Assembly: GCA_964404445.1 (NCBI GenBank)
Contig: CAYOJW010000001.1
Location: 124,001 to 188,000 of the forward strand
Length of the DNA: 64,000 nucleotides
Direction of reading: 5' to 3'
DNA from: UBA2336 sp964404445
Lineage (GTDB): Bacteria; Bacteroidota; Bacteroidia; Cytophagales; Cyclobacteriaceae
Shown in pieces: positions 33,278 to 42,601 of the stretch (the stretch's first letter is position 1; every line of letters begins with the position of its first letter). A program made the translations under genes and the position numbers. Under the pieces are notes generated by a model that was not told the DNA's origin, did not search any database, and saw only the letters and a program-made list of their open reading frames with translations.

Positions 33278-34753
33278 TCAATACTTCGCAGGCTGTCCGG
33301 CAGCCGGTGTTGATTGCTTAATAAACTCACGGATGTGTTCGTTAGATGTTGCCAGGTCTTCGGCACGCAAGTACATCATGTGGCCGCTGCGGTAGCCTTC
33401 AAAACGAAGGCGGTCTTTCATTTTACCGGAAGGATCAAGCTGCCACATCGAATATTTCGCATCGAAGTATGTAGTAGCGCCATCATAATATCCGCTTTGG
33501 ATCATCACGTGCAGAAAAGGATTTTGCGCCATCGCCTGACGTAAATTTTCACCGGTACGGTCGCCACTGTTATCCCACGGATGCACCGAACTAAACATAT
33601 TGTATTTAATATCGGTTTTGTATTTCAGCACTTCGCGCAAATAATAATTGATGGCCGGGGTAAACGAATGCAGCCACGAGGTTAACTCGGCATTAAAGTC
33701 GGGGCCGGAGCCAACATCCTGTTTATCTAACCCGAGGTAACGCGAGTCTAACCGGCCAATGGTAAAGCTTTTATCGCGGAGTAATTCTTTCCAAAAGAAA
33801 TTCGTGCTCATGGCTAAGTTGCTGTTCAATACCTGTTGTGTTTCAATGCCTGAATAGCGCGATACCTTCGCGGCAATTTCGTTGCGTTTGGCTTCTTCTA
33901 AAAATCCGCCTTTCGCTAAAGCTGGCATAAATTCGTTGATGGCAAATTTTTCGGATTCATCGAGTACGGCCAATAAATCCTTCTGTTGAAGATCGGCCGG
34001 AAGTTTTTTATGATACCATGCAGCCGCAGTAAAGTAGGGTAACGACAGGGCATCGCCCGTTGCGCCTTCGCGCTTAATGCCCAGTCCGGTTGGCGATACT
34101 AAAATCACACCGTTCAAATACATCCAGTGCGAATTCTGTAACGCACCCGCTAAACCCGAAACGCGCGTGGTTCCATAGCTTTCGCCAATTAAATACTTGG
34201 GCGACAGCCAGCGGTTGTTGCGCGACACAAATGTATTGAGCCATTCGGCTAAGTAAGTAATATCGGCATTTACCCCGAAAAACGTTGAGCGTTCGGCTTT
34301 CGGGTCGATGATGCGCGAATAACCGGTGTTCACCGGGTCGATAAAGACAATATCGGCTACATCTAAAATAGAATGCGGATTATCTTTTATCCCGTACGGT
34401 TGAACAGGATAACCTTCGGTATCGATATTTAAAATTTTAGGGCCGGTATAGGCTACGTGCATCCACACCGATGCCGAACCGGGGCCACCGTTGAACGACA
34501 TCACCAACGGTCGTTTAGTTTTATCCGAAACATCGGTGCGTTCGTAGTAGGTGTAAAAAAGTGATGCGATCACTTTTCCGTCTTTATCCCACACGGGTTG
34601 TGTACCTGCCGTGGCTTTGTACGGAACAACTTTTCCTTTAATGGTTACTTGTGCGGTTGTGGTTACAGCCGATTCGGGTTGCAGGGAGCGGTCTTGCGCG
34701 ATGGTGACAAATGCCATCAGGCAAAGTGCCAGTAGCGAGGTGATTATTCTCAT
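33278..34753 (-). CDS. exported S10 family serine carboxypeptidase
   Basis: A 491-residue secreted peptidase. Signal peptide MRIITSLLALCLMAFVTIAQ; oxyanion motif FNGGPGSAS; catalytic Ser in IGESYGTTR; the catalytic His lies in YRSGHMMYL near the C-terminus with an Asp about 50 residues earlier. It would remove C-terminal residues from peptides in the periplasm or outside. The open frame continues 18 codons upstream of the chosen ATG, but the signal peptide starts exactly at 34753. It has its own terminators on both sides. Confidence 0.92.
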   Translation of the reverse strand: MRIITSLLALCLMAFVTIAQDRSLQPESAVTTTAQVTIKGKVVPYKATAGTQPVWDKDGKVIASLFYTYYERTDVSDKTKRPLVMSFNGGPGSASVWMHVAYTGPKILNIDTEGYPVQPYGIKDNPHSILDVADIVFIDPVNTGYSRIIDPKAERSTFFGVNADITYLAEWLNTFVSRNNRWLSPKYLIGESYGTTRVSGLAGALQNSHWMYLNGVILVSPTGLGIKREGATGDALSLPYFTAAAWYHKKLPADLQQKDLLAVLDESEKFAINEFMPALAKGGFLEEAKRNEIAAKVSRYSGIETQQVLNSNLAMSTNFFWKELLRDKSFTIGRLDSRYLGLDKQDVGSGPDFNAELTSWLHSFTPAINYYLREVLKYKTDIKYNMFSSVHPWDNSGDRTGENLRQAMAQNPFLHVMIQSGYYDGATTYFDAKYSMWQLDPSGKMKDRLRFEGYRSGHMMYLRAEDLATSNEHIREFIKQSTPAAGQPAKY

Positions 34754-34831
34754 TTGTCTGGTATAAGTTTTTATCAAAGTAACGCATTTACCGATAAGGC
34801 CAGGCATTTGTTTGATGAGTGGTTTTAAATG

Positions 34832-34859
34832 AAAAAAGCCGGAGGGTATTCCGGCTTTT
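34832..34859. terminator. intrinsic terminator
   Basis: Perfect 10-bp stem AAAAGCCGGA / TCCGGCTTTT with a 6-nt loop and T-run on the minus strand. It lies 25 bp after the stop of the GAF protein and ahead of the S10 gene. Confidence 0.85.
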
Positions 34860-34883
34860 CAATGTGTATCATCTTATGGATGG

Positions 34884-36296
34884 TCACTGTTCTTCCTGCG
34901 GAGTGGGTTCTTCAAATCCGATAGCCATCGGATGCCTGGCTTTGCGTTCCAGTTCTTCCTGCGTGGCCTGAAGCTCTTCCATGTTCTGGCGCATTTCTTC
35001 TTCCTGCGCACGCATTTGCTCGGCCTGAAGTTGTGACTCTTCCAACAAGGTTTTAATGCGTTGGGTAGTACGTGCCGACACAATAGCCGAGGCAATGTTT
35101 TCGGCTGCTTTGTTGATGAACTGTTTTTCAAATTCTTTCAACTCGTTGAACGATGCCAGTTCAATAATGCCCACGACTTCTTCCTGCGTTTTAATCGGAA
35201 CAATGTAAACAGCACGCGGTGCGGCATCGCCCAAACCCGAAGTAATGCGTATATAATTGGCCGGTACTTCGGTGAGGTAAATAGGCTCGCCTTCTAAAAA
35301 GCACTGCCCTACCAATCCTTCACCAATGTCCACCTTGTTCTCTAAAAATTTCTTGCGGTCGAACGCATAACACGCGGCTAAGTTCAGGTACTCTTCCGAG
35401 CCTTCTTTTTCCAGCAAGAACAATCCGCCCTGGTTTAACCCCGTATATTTTACAAGCTCTTTCACAAACTCATCGGCCAACTGTTTGGTGTCTTCGCCAT
35501 ACTGGCGGATAATATCGCCTATGCGGGTAATGCCTACTGTAATAAATTTTTCGCTTTGCTCGCGCTCGCTGGCAATCTTCAGGTTCTCGCGCATCTTCAT
35601 CAGCGATTTGCCAAGCTCGTCATGCTCGTCTAACAGGGCGTAATTAACATCTAAATTCCCTTTGCTGATTTCTTCGGCAAAGGCGATGTTGTTCACGGCA
35701 TTGTTAACCTGTTTTTGCAGGAGGTTGTTTTTAGTGGCTTCGGCTAATGTGCTCTGCCCTAAATCGTACGACCAAAACCCGCAGATACCGATAATTACAC
35801 CGGCCAGCACTACGTGAAATACAAAGGCTTGCAGATCCATGTATTCCAACTGCGTAAAATAAATTTCTTTCAGCCCGCTGTATTGAAGCCAGGCAAAGGT
35901 TGCGTGATGGATTACTGTTATTAACAACAACGGTATAATAATTTTCCAGTTGCGGTAGGTGATGAGCAAGGCCGATCCTACAAAGAAAAAGAAATGCATT
36001 TCGAACATGCCGTGCATCTGGTAAATAAATTGTGCCGAGAAAATCGCTAACACCGCGCTCAGCACATAATGGTGTGCCGTGTTTTTGGGCAACAATGTTT
36101 TTGTGAAAAAATAAGCCGCTAAACAAAAGCCTCCGACCCCGAAAGCAATCAGGTAGGTATCGTAAACAAACGCCAGACCTGCACCAAACACAAAGTATAT
36201 GGCCAGGGCATAGGCCATAATACTGTCTGACTTTTTATTAATCGAGTAAAAGACTCCTTTTTTTTCTTGTTCCGTAAGGTTTAAACCAGCCAACAT
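34884..36296 (-). CDS. membrane-anchored GAF-domain sensor protein
   Basis: A 470-residue protein with six hydrophobic segments in the first 190 residues (for example IMAYALAIYFVFGAGLAFVY), a HAMP-like linker (EISKGNLDVNYALLDEHDEL), a GAF domain (about 270-415, ending VVGIIELASFNELKEFE) and a C-terminal coiled coil (LLEESQLQAEQMRAQEEEMR). There is no histidine kinase, cyclase or phosphatase output domain, so it must signal through a partner. Ligand unknown. A strong terminator follows. Confidence 0.82.
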   Translation of the reverse strand: MLAGLNLTEQEKKGVFYSINKKSDSIMAYALAIYFVFGAGLAFVYDTYLIAFGVGGFCLAAYFFTKTLLPKNTAHHYVLSAVLAIFSAQFIYQMHGMFEMHFFFFVGSALLITYRNWKIIIPLLLITVIHHATFAWLQYSGLKEIYFTQLEYMDLQAFVFHVVLAGVIIGICGFWSYDLGQSTLAEATKNNLLQKQVNNAVNNIAFAEEISKGNLDVNYALLDEHDELGKSLMKMRENLKIASEREQSEKFITVGITRIGDIIRQYGEDTKQLADEFVKELVKYTGLNQGGLFLLEKEGSEEYLNLAACYAFDRKKFLENKVDIGEGLVGQCFLEGEPIYLTEVPANYIRITSGLGDAAPRAVYIVPIKTQEEVVGIIELASFNELKEFEKQFINKAAENIASAIVSARTTQRIKTLLEESQLQAEQMRAQEEEMRQNMEELQATQEELERKARHPMAIGFEEPTPQEEQ

Positions 36297-36339
36297 ATTT
36301 ATGTACTTTAAGATTAATTCAACAACGTGTATTTATAGA

Positions 36340-36942
36340 TTAAAAAAACTCCGGCAACTCGTTTTCCGACAACGCACAACCGTACGATTGCGTAGCCAGC
36401 AACCCGAACATAGGTGCGGGTTGATTGTTTAAAAGCGCAACCAACGACAGCTCGGCAAAATTGGTTGCCTTTGTTGTGCAATAACGCGACTGATTATAAT
36501 TGCCCCGGTAATACAGGTTACCCTCGCGGTCGATAATGGCAGCCTGTGGGGTAGAATACACACCACACGCCTTAGCGATAACGCCTTCGGTATCGGTAAC
36601 AATAGTTAAGTTTTCGCCAAATGTTGAGGCTGCTTTGCGAGCCGAAAACTTATCGGGTACGATAATGACAAATTCGACACTATCGGTATAACCGTGGATA
36701 AGCGATTTAATATGCCGGGCATTAAACCGTGAGCACGGACAATCGGGGTTATAAAAATGTATAAAGTGCGCTTTGCCGTTTTGCAGCAATGCCGGGAATG
36801 TAACCTTGCTGCCGACAGGAACCTCGCGGTACGAAACCGGCACGGGCGTTGGCAGGCTATACTGTAAGTCCTGTTTCCAGAAAATGGCGGCCACTCCTGC
36901 CGCACACCCCGATAAGATCAAAACAACCAATAGAACTCTCAC
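36340..36942 (-). CDS. thioredoxin-like fold protein with CPC motif
   Basis: A 200-residue protein with an N-terminal membrane anchor (VLLVVLILSGCAAGVAAIFW). The soluble part has a thioredoxin-fold pattern: HFIHFYNPDCPCSRFNARHI, FVIIVPDKFSA, and cis-Pro-like GVYSTPQAAIIDREGNLYY. The active-site equivalent is CPC rather than CxxC. Two more Cys lie near the C-terminus. A disulfide or peroxide-related periplasmic role is plausible but unproven. A TAnnTTTG box precedes it. Confidence 0.75.
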   Translation of the reverse strand: MRVLLVVLILSGCAAGVAAIFWKQDLQYSLPTPVPVSYREVPVGSKVTFPALLQNGKAHFIHFYNPDCPCSRFNARHIKSLIHGYTDSVEFVIIVPDKFSARKAASTFGENLTIVTDTEGVIAKACGVYSTPQAAIIDREGNLYYRGNYNQSRYCTTKATNFAELSLVALLNNQPAPMFGLLATQSYGCALSENELPEFF

Positions 36943-36968
36943 TCCGCTTTCACATAATAACCCGCGTA

Positions 36969-36976
36969 CAAAAGTA
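36969..36976 (-). promoter_or_regulatory. -7 promoter box TACTTTTG
   Basis: Perfect TAnnTTTG on the minus strand, 26 nt before the ATG of the thioredoxin-like gene. The remainder of the 36943-37123 gap shows nothing further. Confidence 0.4.
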
Positions 36977-37123
36977 CAAAGAGATTAACATATTTTTTCT
37001 GTCAATAAGCGAGCCGTTGTACCGCAAACGGTTTAGTAGAGGTTAAACGCAAAGTGGTGCAAATGCCTGTCCCATACCTGTAAATACAAATCCCCAAATG
37101 GGAAGCCCGAAAGCGGCCAGCGG

Positions 37124-37939
37124 CTAAAGTTGGGCAATCAGCTCTACAAACAACGCGGTAAGTTTAGGTTCGGTTTTGTTTGCCACTTTAACGATTTCGG
37201 TGATGTTTACCGGCTTGAGGTTATCGGGGTCGGCATCATCGGTTAACACCGAAACCGCACAACATGGCAGGTTCATGTGGTTGGCTACAATCACTTCGGG
37301 CACGGTGCTCATGCCCACGGCATCACCACCGATGGTACGCAGAAAACGATATTCGGCACGGGTTTCGAGGTTAGGGCCTGCCACGCACACATAAACGCCT
37401 TTGTTGAGTTTTATTTTTTTCTGCGCAGCAATGTCTGTCAGCTTATCGTTTAGCGACTGCGCATACGGCTGGCTCATGTCGGGAAAGCGCGGGCCGAGGC
37501 GTTCAAAGTTTTCGCCACGCAACGGGTTGTCGGGCTGTAAATTAATATGGTCGTCTAACAACATCAGCTCGCCTTTTTTCCAGGCTTTATTCATGTTGCC
37601 GGCTGCGTTGGAAATCAACAGGTGTTTAACACCCAGCATTTTCATAACCCGCACGGGCAAGGTTATTTGTTTGGTGCTGTACCCTTCATAATAATGAAAG
37701 CGCCCGCGCATAGCCAATACTTTTTTGCCGTGTATTTCTCCAAAAATAAGTTGCCCCTTATGTGTTTCGACTGTTGCAGCCGGAAAGTTTGGGATTGAGT
37801 TATAGTTGATGACAACGGGGTTTTTAATTTCTTCGGTAAACAAGTTTCCTAATCCTGTTCCCAGAATAACGCCCACTTGTGCGCCATCCACTCCGCGCTT
37901 GCGTAAATATTCGGTTGTTTCTGAAATCTCGTGCAGCAT
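37124..37939 (-). CDS. punA: purine nucleoside phosphorylase (PNP/PunA family)
   Basis: A 271-residue trimeric-type phosphorylase that splits inosine or guanosine with phosphate in purine salvage. Landmarks: VILGTGLGNL (phosphate loop), MRGRFHYYEGY, ISNAAGNMN and VGMSTVPEVIVA with the purine-binding Glu and Met region. Sequence features fit the low-molecular-mass PunA type rather than hexameric DeoD. It stands alone behind a TAnnTTTG box. Confidence 0.94.
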   Translation of the reverse strand: MLHEISETTEYLRKRGVDGAQVGVILGTGLGNLFTEEIKNPVVINYNSIPNFPAATVETHKGQLIFGEIHGKKVLAMRGRFHYYEGYSTKQITLPVRVMKMLGVKHLLISNAAGNMNKAWKKGELMLLDDHINLQPDNPLRGENFERLGPRFPDMSQPYAQSLNDKLTDIAAQKKIKLNKGVYVCVAGPNLETRAEYRFLRTIGGDAVGMSTVPEVIVANHMNLPCCAVSVLTDDADPDNLKPVNITEIVKVANKTEPKLTALFVELIAQL

Positions 37940-37961
37940 AGCTGATTGAATAAATGTGTGC

Positions 37962-37969
37962 CAAAGATA
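37962..37969 (-). promoter_or_regulatory. -7 promoter box TATCTTTG
   Basis: Perfect TAnnTTTG on the minus strand, 22 nt before the punA ATG. Confidence 0.45.
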
Positions 37970-38020
37970 GTATGAAAAGGCTGATTAAATGCTTTGCAAC
38001 TAACGTGAGCGGCAGCGCCA

Positions 38021-38200
38021 TTATACTCTTTCTTTTCTCTTCAGTTTAGTCGTCTGTTTTCCGCTTGTCTTCACAGAACTTAAATTTCGCTTTGCCTTTT
38101 GTTTTTTGATGAAATCACTAATAATCTTTTCTTGTTCTTTTGTCAACGGCCCTTCCCCTCCAAGGAAGTCCACGTCTAATTCATTTTTTCTTGTTCTCAT
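38021..38200 (-). CDS. 59-residue basic protein coupled to a GNAT-like protein
   Basis: Begins MRTRKNELDVDFLGGEGPLT, then KEQEKIISDFIKKQK and a very basic tail (KLKRKERV). The acidic/Gly start followed by a helix is a layout I recall from small Bacteroidota proteins next to toxin-like genes. Its ATG overlaps the upstream stop by 4 bp (ATGA), so it is translated with that gene. A DNA-binding or antitoxin role is only a guess. It is short and easily missed in automatic annotation. Confidence 0.65.
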   Translation of the reverse strand: MRTRKNELDVDFLGGEGPLTKEQEKIISDFIKKQKAKRNLSSVKTSGKQTTKLKRKERV

Positions 38201-38874
38201 ATTTCAAAATTTTTAAAATATCTATTCACTAATTGTAATGCTGCTCTGGTTTCAATAATCATTAACCTATTGCCCGCATGGAGTGCCCCTAAAGTTTTGT
38301 TATAATGATTTATCAATTGAGTTTTAGAAATGAAAGAAACATTTCCTTCAAATCCTCTCTGAAAAGAAAGTCTGCAAGTATAAGCGACTAAGTTTCCCGG
38401 AACTCCTTCGTAAACTTTCTCATGTCCTTTATTGAGGGGCGAACTTTCAATTAAATGCATATAAACGTGATCAAATCTGACTTCGATACTGATAAGCCCT
38501 TGAATTATAGTTGGATTTTCTTCTATTGTCAGTTTATAAACTTCTCTTTCGGGCTGGTTTAATTCATATTTCCAATCGAAAACCCAACCATTTTTCTTTG
38601 TAACTGTCTTTAAATCTGCCTTTGTCAAATGGATTATATTGGTCGAAAAACTGTCTCCTGTTAGTCGGTTTTCAATAGAGTTTGTCAACTTGTCGATGAC
38701 AAAATCAAGCCCTTTTGTCGTTCGTTTTTTCACACCACAATTTACAAATTTCTGTTTATTTTTTTGTAAACTTTCTCTCCAACAATACTCCGAAATCAAT
38801 AGTATTAACCGCTCTTCACTATTCGATGGTAAACAGGTTGTTACTAAGTATATTTGACTAAACCTTTGAGCCAT
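38197..38874 (-). CDS. putative GNAT-fold protein of a two-gene module
   Basis: A 225-residue soluble protein. The C-terminal 110 residues (GLISIEVRFDHVYMHLIESS, YEGVPGNLVAYTCRLSF and FEGNVSFISKTQLINHYNKT) follow the strand-helix-strand order of degenerate GNAT acetyltransferases seen in toxin-like gene pairs; the acetyl-CoA loop (Q/R-x-x-G-x-G/A) is not clear, so activity is uncertain. The open frame extends 75 codons further upstream, wholly antisense to the signal region of the gamma-glutamyltransferase gene; the ATG at 38874 shares the bases CATG with that gene's start. A 5' truncation is possible. The 59-residue gene follows with overlap. Confidence 0.6.
   Translation of the reverse strand: MAQRFSQIYLVTTCLPSNSEERLILLISEYCWRESLQKNKQKFVNCGVKKRTTKGLDFVIDKLTNSIENRLTGDSFSTNIIHLTKADLKTVTKKNGWVFDWKYELNQPEREVYKLTIEENPTIIQGLISIEVRFDHVYMHLIESSPLNKGHEKVYEGVPGNLVAYTCRLSFQRGFEGNVSFISKTQLINHYNKTLGALHAGNRLMIIETRAALQLVNRYFKNFEI
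38849..38856 (+). promoter_or_regulatory. -7 promoter box TATATTTG of the gamma-glutamyltransferase gene
   Basis: Perfect TAnnTTTG 16 nt before the ATG at 38873. It lies inside the first codons of the divergent GNAT-like gene. Confidence 0.5.
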
Positions 38875-40741
38875 GAGAAAACTCATCACCTTTCTGTTAG
38901 GCGTATTATTGGTATCGCCAGCGCTTAGCCAATCTTTCAATAACTTCCCGGTTACCACACAAAAACCTCCGCTGCACGGTAAACACTGGATGGCCATTAC
39001 CGGTAAACCGCTGGCCGCCACGGCAGGCGCTATGATTTTCGGCAAAGGCGGAAATGCCGTGGATGCTTCATGTGCCATGTTAGCCGCAACGTGTACCATG
39101 TGGGATGTATTAAGCTGGGGCGGTGAAACGCAGGCACTGATCTACAACCCTAAAACCAAAAAAGTAATTGCCATTAATGCACTGGGCGTTGCGCCCACCG
39201 GGGCAACTGCTGAGTTTTATAAAAACAAAGGCTATCAATATCCGCCCGAGTACGGGCCGCTGGCAGCCGTAACTCCGGGCAATCCCGGAGGGTTAATGAC
39301 CATGTTAGCCGAATACGGAACCATGAGCCTGAAAGATGTACTCGCACCCGCTATGCAAATGGCCGAAGGGTATCCGATAGAAGCACAAACCGCCAACTCG
39401 ATTGAACGCGGCAAAGAACAGATCAAACAATGGCCGTATTCTAAAAAAGTTTTTCTTCCTCACTTAGGTGAGAAACGTGAAGCCCCCGATGCCGGTGAAA
39501 TTTTTGTTCAGAAAGATTTATTAGAAACGTTAAAGAAACTTGTTGAAGCCGAGCAACAGGCATTAAAAAAAGGTAAAGACCGCAAGGCTGCGATTTATGC
39601 TGCGTACGATCGTTTCTACAAAGGCGACATTGCCAAAGAATTTGCACGCGGTTGCCAGGAACAGGGCGGCCTGATTACCGAACAAGACCTTGCCAACTGG
39701 AAAGTAAAAATTGAAGAGCCGGTAATGACAACCTACAAAGGCATTGAGGTGTATAAACTGCAACAATGGACACAAGGCCCCGCCATGCTGCAAACCCTGA
39801 ACATTTTAGAAAATTTCGACATTAAAAAAATGGGGTATAACTCCACACAATACATTCACACGTTGTACCAGGCCATGAACCTCGCCTTTGCCGACCGCGA
39901 TTTTTATTATGGCGATCCGGCCTTCGCGCCCGAAGAACCCATGAAAGGATTACTCTCGAAAGAATATGCAAAAGAACGGAGCAAACAAATTAACCCTGAA
40001 CGTAACGATGCCAAAGCCGCACCGGGCGATCCGTATCCGTTTGAAGGAAAAGTAAATCCGTACAGCGACCTGTTAAAAAACTGGGGCAACAGTCAGGCGG
40101 CTGTTGGATCAACCAAAATCAACAATCCGCTAACGGATGAATTTCTCGAAGCCTTTGCTGCCGGAACAACTTCTATTGAAGCGGCCGACAAAGAAGGTTG
40201 GGTAGTGAGCATTACACCCAGTGGCGGATGGATTCCGGCCTGCATTGCGGGCAACACGGGCATTGGCATGAGCCAGCGTATGCAAAGTTTTGTATTGGAT
40301 GCAAAAGAAAATCCGTTCAATGTTGTTGAGCCGGGCAAACGGCCACGTGTTACGTTAACACCCAGTCTTGCATTGAAAGACGGCAAACCGTTTTTAGCAT
40401 TTGCAAAACAGGCTGGCGATGAGCAAGACCAACTGTTACTTCAATTCTTTTTAAATGTTGTTGAGTTTGGTATGACGGTGCAAGAGGCAACCGAGGCACC
40501 AAGTTTTAAAACGTACCAGATGTATTCCAGCTTTGGCAAGCATGAAAAACAAGTGGGCGCATTAACGCTCAATAACCAAACACCTCCGTGGGTGCGCAAA
40601 GATTTAAGCCGGATGGGATATAAACTAACGTATCAGGAACGCACCTCCGGCCCGATTAACGCCATCTGGTTCGACTGGCAGCACGGAACGTTTTGGGGCG
40701 GATCAAGTAATCACGGTGAGGATTATGGGATTGGATGGTGA
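38873..40741 (+). CDS. gamma-glutamyltransferase family protein, exported
   Basis: A 622-residue Ntn-hydrolase precursor. Signal peptide MRKLITFLLGVLLVSPALSQ. The large-subunit start has GKGGNAVDASCAMLAATCTM; the autocleavage/nucleophile Thr is T432 in AGTTSIEAADKEGWVVS, where typical GGTs have TTHxxVxD. The small subunit has GIGMSQRMQSFVLD. It would transfer or hydrolyse gamma-glutamyl groups of glutathione in the periplasm; the altered sequence after the Thr leaves open a related acylase activity. Start shares CATG with the divergent gene. Confidence 0.9.
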   Translation: MRKLITFLLGVLLVSPALSQSFNNFPVTTQKPPLHGKHWMAITGKPLAATAGAMIFGKGGNAVDASCAMLAATCTMWDVLSWGGETQALIYNPKTKKVIAINALGVAPTGATAEFYKNKGYQYPPEYGPLAAVTPGNPGGLMTMLAEYGTMSLKDVLAPAMQMAEGYPIEAQTANSIERGKEQIKQWPYSKKVFLPHLGEKREAPDAGEIFVQKDLLETLKKLVEAEQQALKKGKDRKAAIYAAYDRFYKGDIAKEFARGCQEQGGLITEQDLANWKVKIEEPVMTTYKGIEVYKLQQWTQGPAMLQTLNILENFDIKKMGYNSTQYIHTLYQAMNLAFADRDFYYGDPAFAPEEPMKGLLSKEYAKERSKQINPERNDAKAAPGDPYPFEGKVNPYSDLLKNWGNSQAAVGSTKINNPLTDEFLEAFAAGTTSIEAADKEGWVVSITPSGGWIPACIAGNTGIGMSQRMQSFVLDAKENPFNVVEPGKRPRVTLTPSLALKDGKPFLAFAKQAGDEQDQLLLQFFLNVVEFGMTVQEATEAPSFKTYQMYSSFGKHEKQVGALTLNNQTPPWVRKDLSRMGYKLTYQERTSGPINAIWFDWQHGTFWGGSSNHGEDYGIGW

Positions 40742-40796
40742 GTAGCCGGGTATTTAATAGGTTGCTACGCAGACTTCACTGGGACACAAACTGTTT

Positions 40797-41504
40797 TTAT
40801 TTCTTTTGTTGGCAAGCTTTTTTCAAGTCTTTTGTATATTCTTCTGTGATTGGTTGTCCACCAAGTTCTTTACAGATGTCGTAATATTTCCAAGCATTTT
40901 CACAGTCTTTTTTGTTGTAATAACAAATTGAAAGTTTAAAACTCGTGTTTTGGTCTGTCGGGTCAAGTTTATACGATTTCAGCATATACGTTATAGCGTT
41001 GTCTAAATTTGTCAAAGCATTCTTTTCGTCTATTGGTCGTAACACATAATACTGAGCCATAAAATAAGTTCCGTAATCTGTCAATAAGTGAGTGTTGTTT
41101 GGACTTATAGCAAGTCCTTCTTTGTATTGTTCTGCTGCTCTTGCATAGTCGCCCAAAGTCATATAAACTCCACCAAAACCCCAATAAATATTTGTGTTTG
41201 TAGAATCAAGCAAATACGCTTGATTAAAGCGATACATTGCTGTTTTAATGTCACGGTACAAATACTTAAAGCCCAAACTTATTAAATGGTCAGAGGCTTT
41301 TCTATTTGTTGTGTCTTGTTTAAGCATTGTTTCAATAAATTCTTGGTCGGATTGTTTTTGTTGTTCCGTTTTCTGAACGTATCCATATTTCGGCAAAAGT
41401 CGTATGTTAGTTTTTGCTTCCTCGTTCCATTGTTCAAGCGTCATTTGTTGTCCAAATACCGTTGAAGCAAAAAGTAAAATGATTGACGTCAGAATTTGTT
41501 TCAT
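40797..41504 (-). CDS. exported tetratricopeptide-repeat protein
   Basis: A 235-residue protein with a signal peptide (MKQILTSIILLFASTVFGQ) and three or four TPR units, for example NIYWGFGGVYMTLGDYARAA and the LSICYYNKKDCENAWKYYD helix pair. TPRs mediate protein contacts; no enzyme domain is present. AT-rich compared with the flanking core genes. No functional context on either side. Confidence 0.8.
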   Translation of the reverse strand: MKQILTSIILLFASTVFGQQMTLEQWNEEAKTNIRLLPKYGYVQKTEQQKQSDQEFIETMLKQDTTNRKASDHLISLGFKYLYRDIKTAMYRFNQAYLLDSTNTNIYWGFGGVYMTLGDYARAAEQYKEGLAISPNNTHLLTDYGTYFMAQYYVLRPIDEKNALTNLDNAITYMLKSYKLDPTDQNTSFKLSICYYNKKDCENAWKYYDICKELGGQPITEEYTKDLKKACQQKK

Positions 41505-41587
41505 TATTGTTGTCGTTTTAAAACAGCTTATAACACCTGAATATAAACAATCATGCTCATTTTTCTTATGAGAACAACTCTACCTTC

Positions 41588-42550
41588 TCACTCCGGCAAT
41601 GCAATCCTGTAAGTCTTCCCTTTCTTCACCACTAACTTATCATCGCGCAGCCACGGGTTGTGGCGTTTTAACAGTTTATAGTTGGTGTTGTTTTGTTTGG
41701 CAAAGGCAATCAGGTCGGGGATGGTTTGCGTTACGGTAACGTACCGAAGTTTTTCAGGTTCGTATAAGTGGCGCGGATTAACTTTAAAGCCGTACCGTGC
41801 AGGGTTTTCAACAATTTCTTTGCAGGCCAAAATCCTGAACACATACCGCGCGGTTTCATCGTTAAGGTATAAATCGTAATACGAATCAACCTGTTGGTTT
41901 TCGAGCGCACGGCCAATACCGCCCATGCCCCGGTTGTACGATGCGGCCACGGAAGTCCAGTTACCAAATTTGTTGTAGGCTGTTTTTAAATACCGGCAGG
42001 CGGCTTCGGTCGCTTTAATGGGATCGTACCGTTCGTCAACATTATCGGTAATCTCTAACCCGTTTTCTTTACCTGCCGATTTTACAATCTGCCAGAAACC
42101 CACCGCATCTTTCGGTGAGATGTCGTTCATCAACCCCGATTCGATGAGGGGCAGATATTTAAAATCATCGGGGATGCCATGTTTCTTTAAGATGGGTTCC
42201 ATCTGCGGAAACCAGCGATGCGCACGCTTCATTAAAAAAATGGTGTTGTTGTGCCAGTAGGTGTTGATGTGTAGTTCTTTATCCAACCGTTCGCGCACAT
42301 CGGCCAGCTCCATCGGAACCCGCTCGCTTGCAAAGTTTATTTCTTTGGGAAGGTTAAACGAAACAGCGGGCAACGGCTGAATAACGGTTTCGTCCAGGTC
42401 GGCCGGGGCAATTTCACCGCCAATGGCTTGTGCGATCGTGTTATCCGGCCGTTGCGTTTTTAATTTTGTGTCAACATATTTCATAAACGCCAGCACAAGC
42501 ACCAGCGTAAATAAAGAGATTAGAATGGGAAATTGATTTTTAGAGATCAT
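41588..42550 (-). CDS. lytic transglycosylase (MltD-like), membrane-anchored
   Basis: A 320-residue murein-cleaving enzyme. An N-terminal membrane anchor (ILISLFTLVLVLAFMKYV), a linker, and an SLT domain with catalytic Glu in YLPLIESGLMNDISP, the AVGFWQIV and SVAASYNRGMGGIGRA blocks. The C-terminus (LIAFAKQNNTNYKLLKRHNPW) resembles a LysM-like peptidoglycan-binding segment. It cuts glycan strands forming 1,6-anhydroMurNAc. The ATG at 42550 is chosen because it precedes the anchor; an ATG 8 codons upstream lies in repeat-like sequence. Confidence 0.9.
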   Translation of the reverse strand: MISKNQFPILISLFTLVLVLAFMKYVDTKLKTQRPDNTIAQAIGGEIAPADLDETVIQPLPAVSFNLPKEINFASERVPMELADVRERLDKELHINTYWHNNTIFLMKRAHRWFPQMEPILKKHGIPDDFKYLPLIESGLMNDISPKDAVGFWQIVKSAGKENGLEITDNVDERYDPIKATEAACRYLKTAYNKFGNWTSVAASYNRGMGGIGRALENQQVDSYYDLYLNDETARYVFRILACKEIVENPARYGFKVNPRHLYEPEKLRYVTVTQTIPDLIAFAKQNNTNYKLLKRHNPWLRDDKLVVKKGKTYRIALPE

Positions 42551-42601
42551 AAAATTTAACCACAGAGAACACAAAGTTTTTCACTGAGCAATTACCGAAT
42601 T

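Noticed and set aside
38875..39099. 75-codon N-terminal extension of the GNAT-like gene
   Set aside because: Entirely antisense to the signal peptide and first conserved block of gamma-glutamyltransferase; composition reflects that gene.
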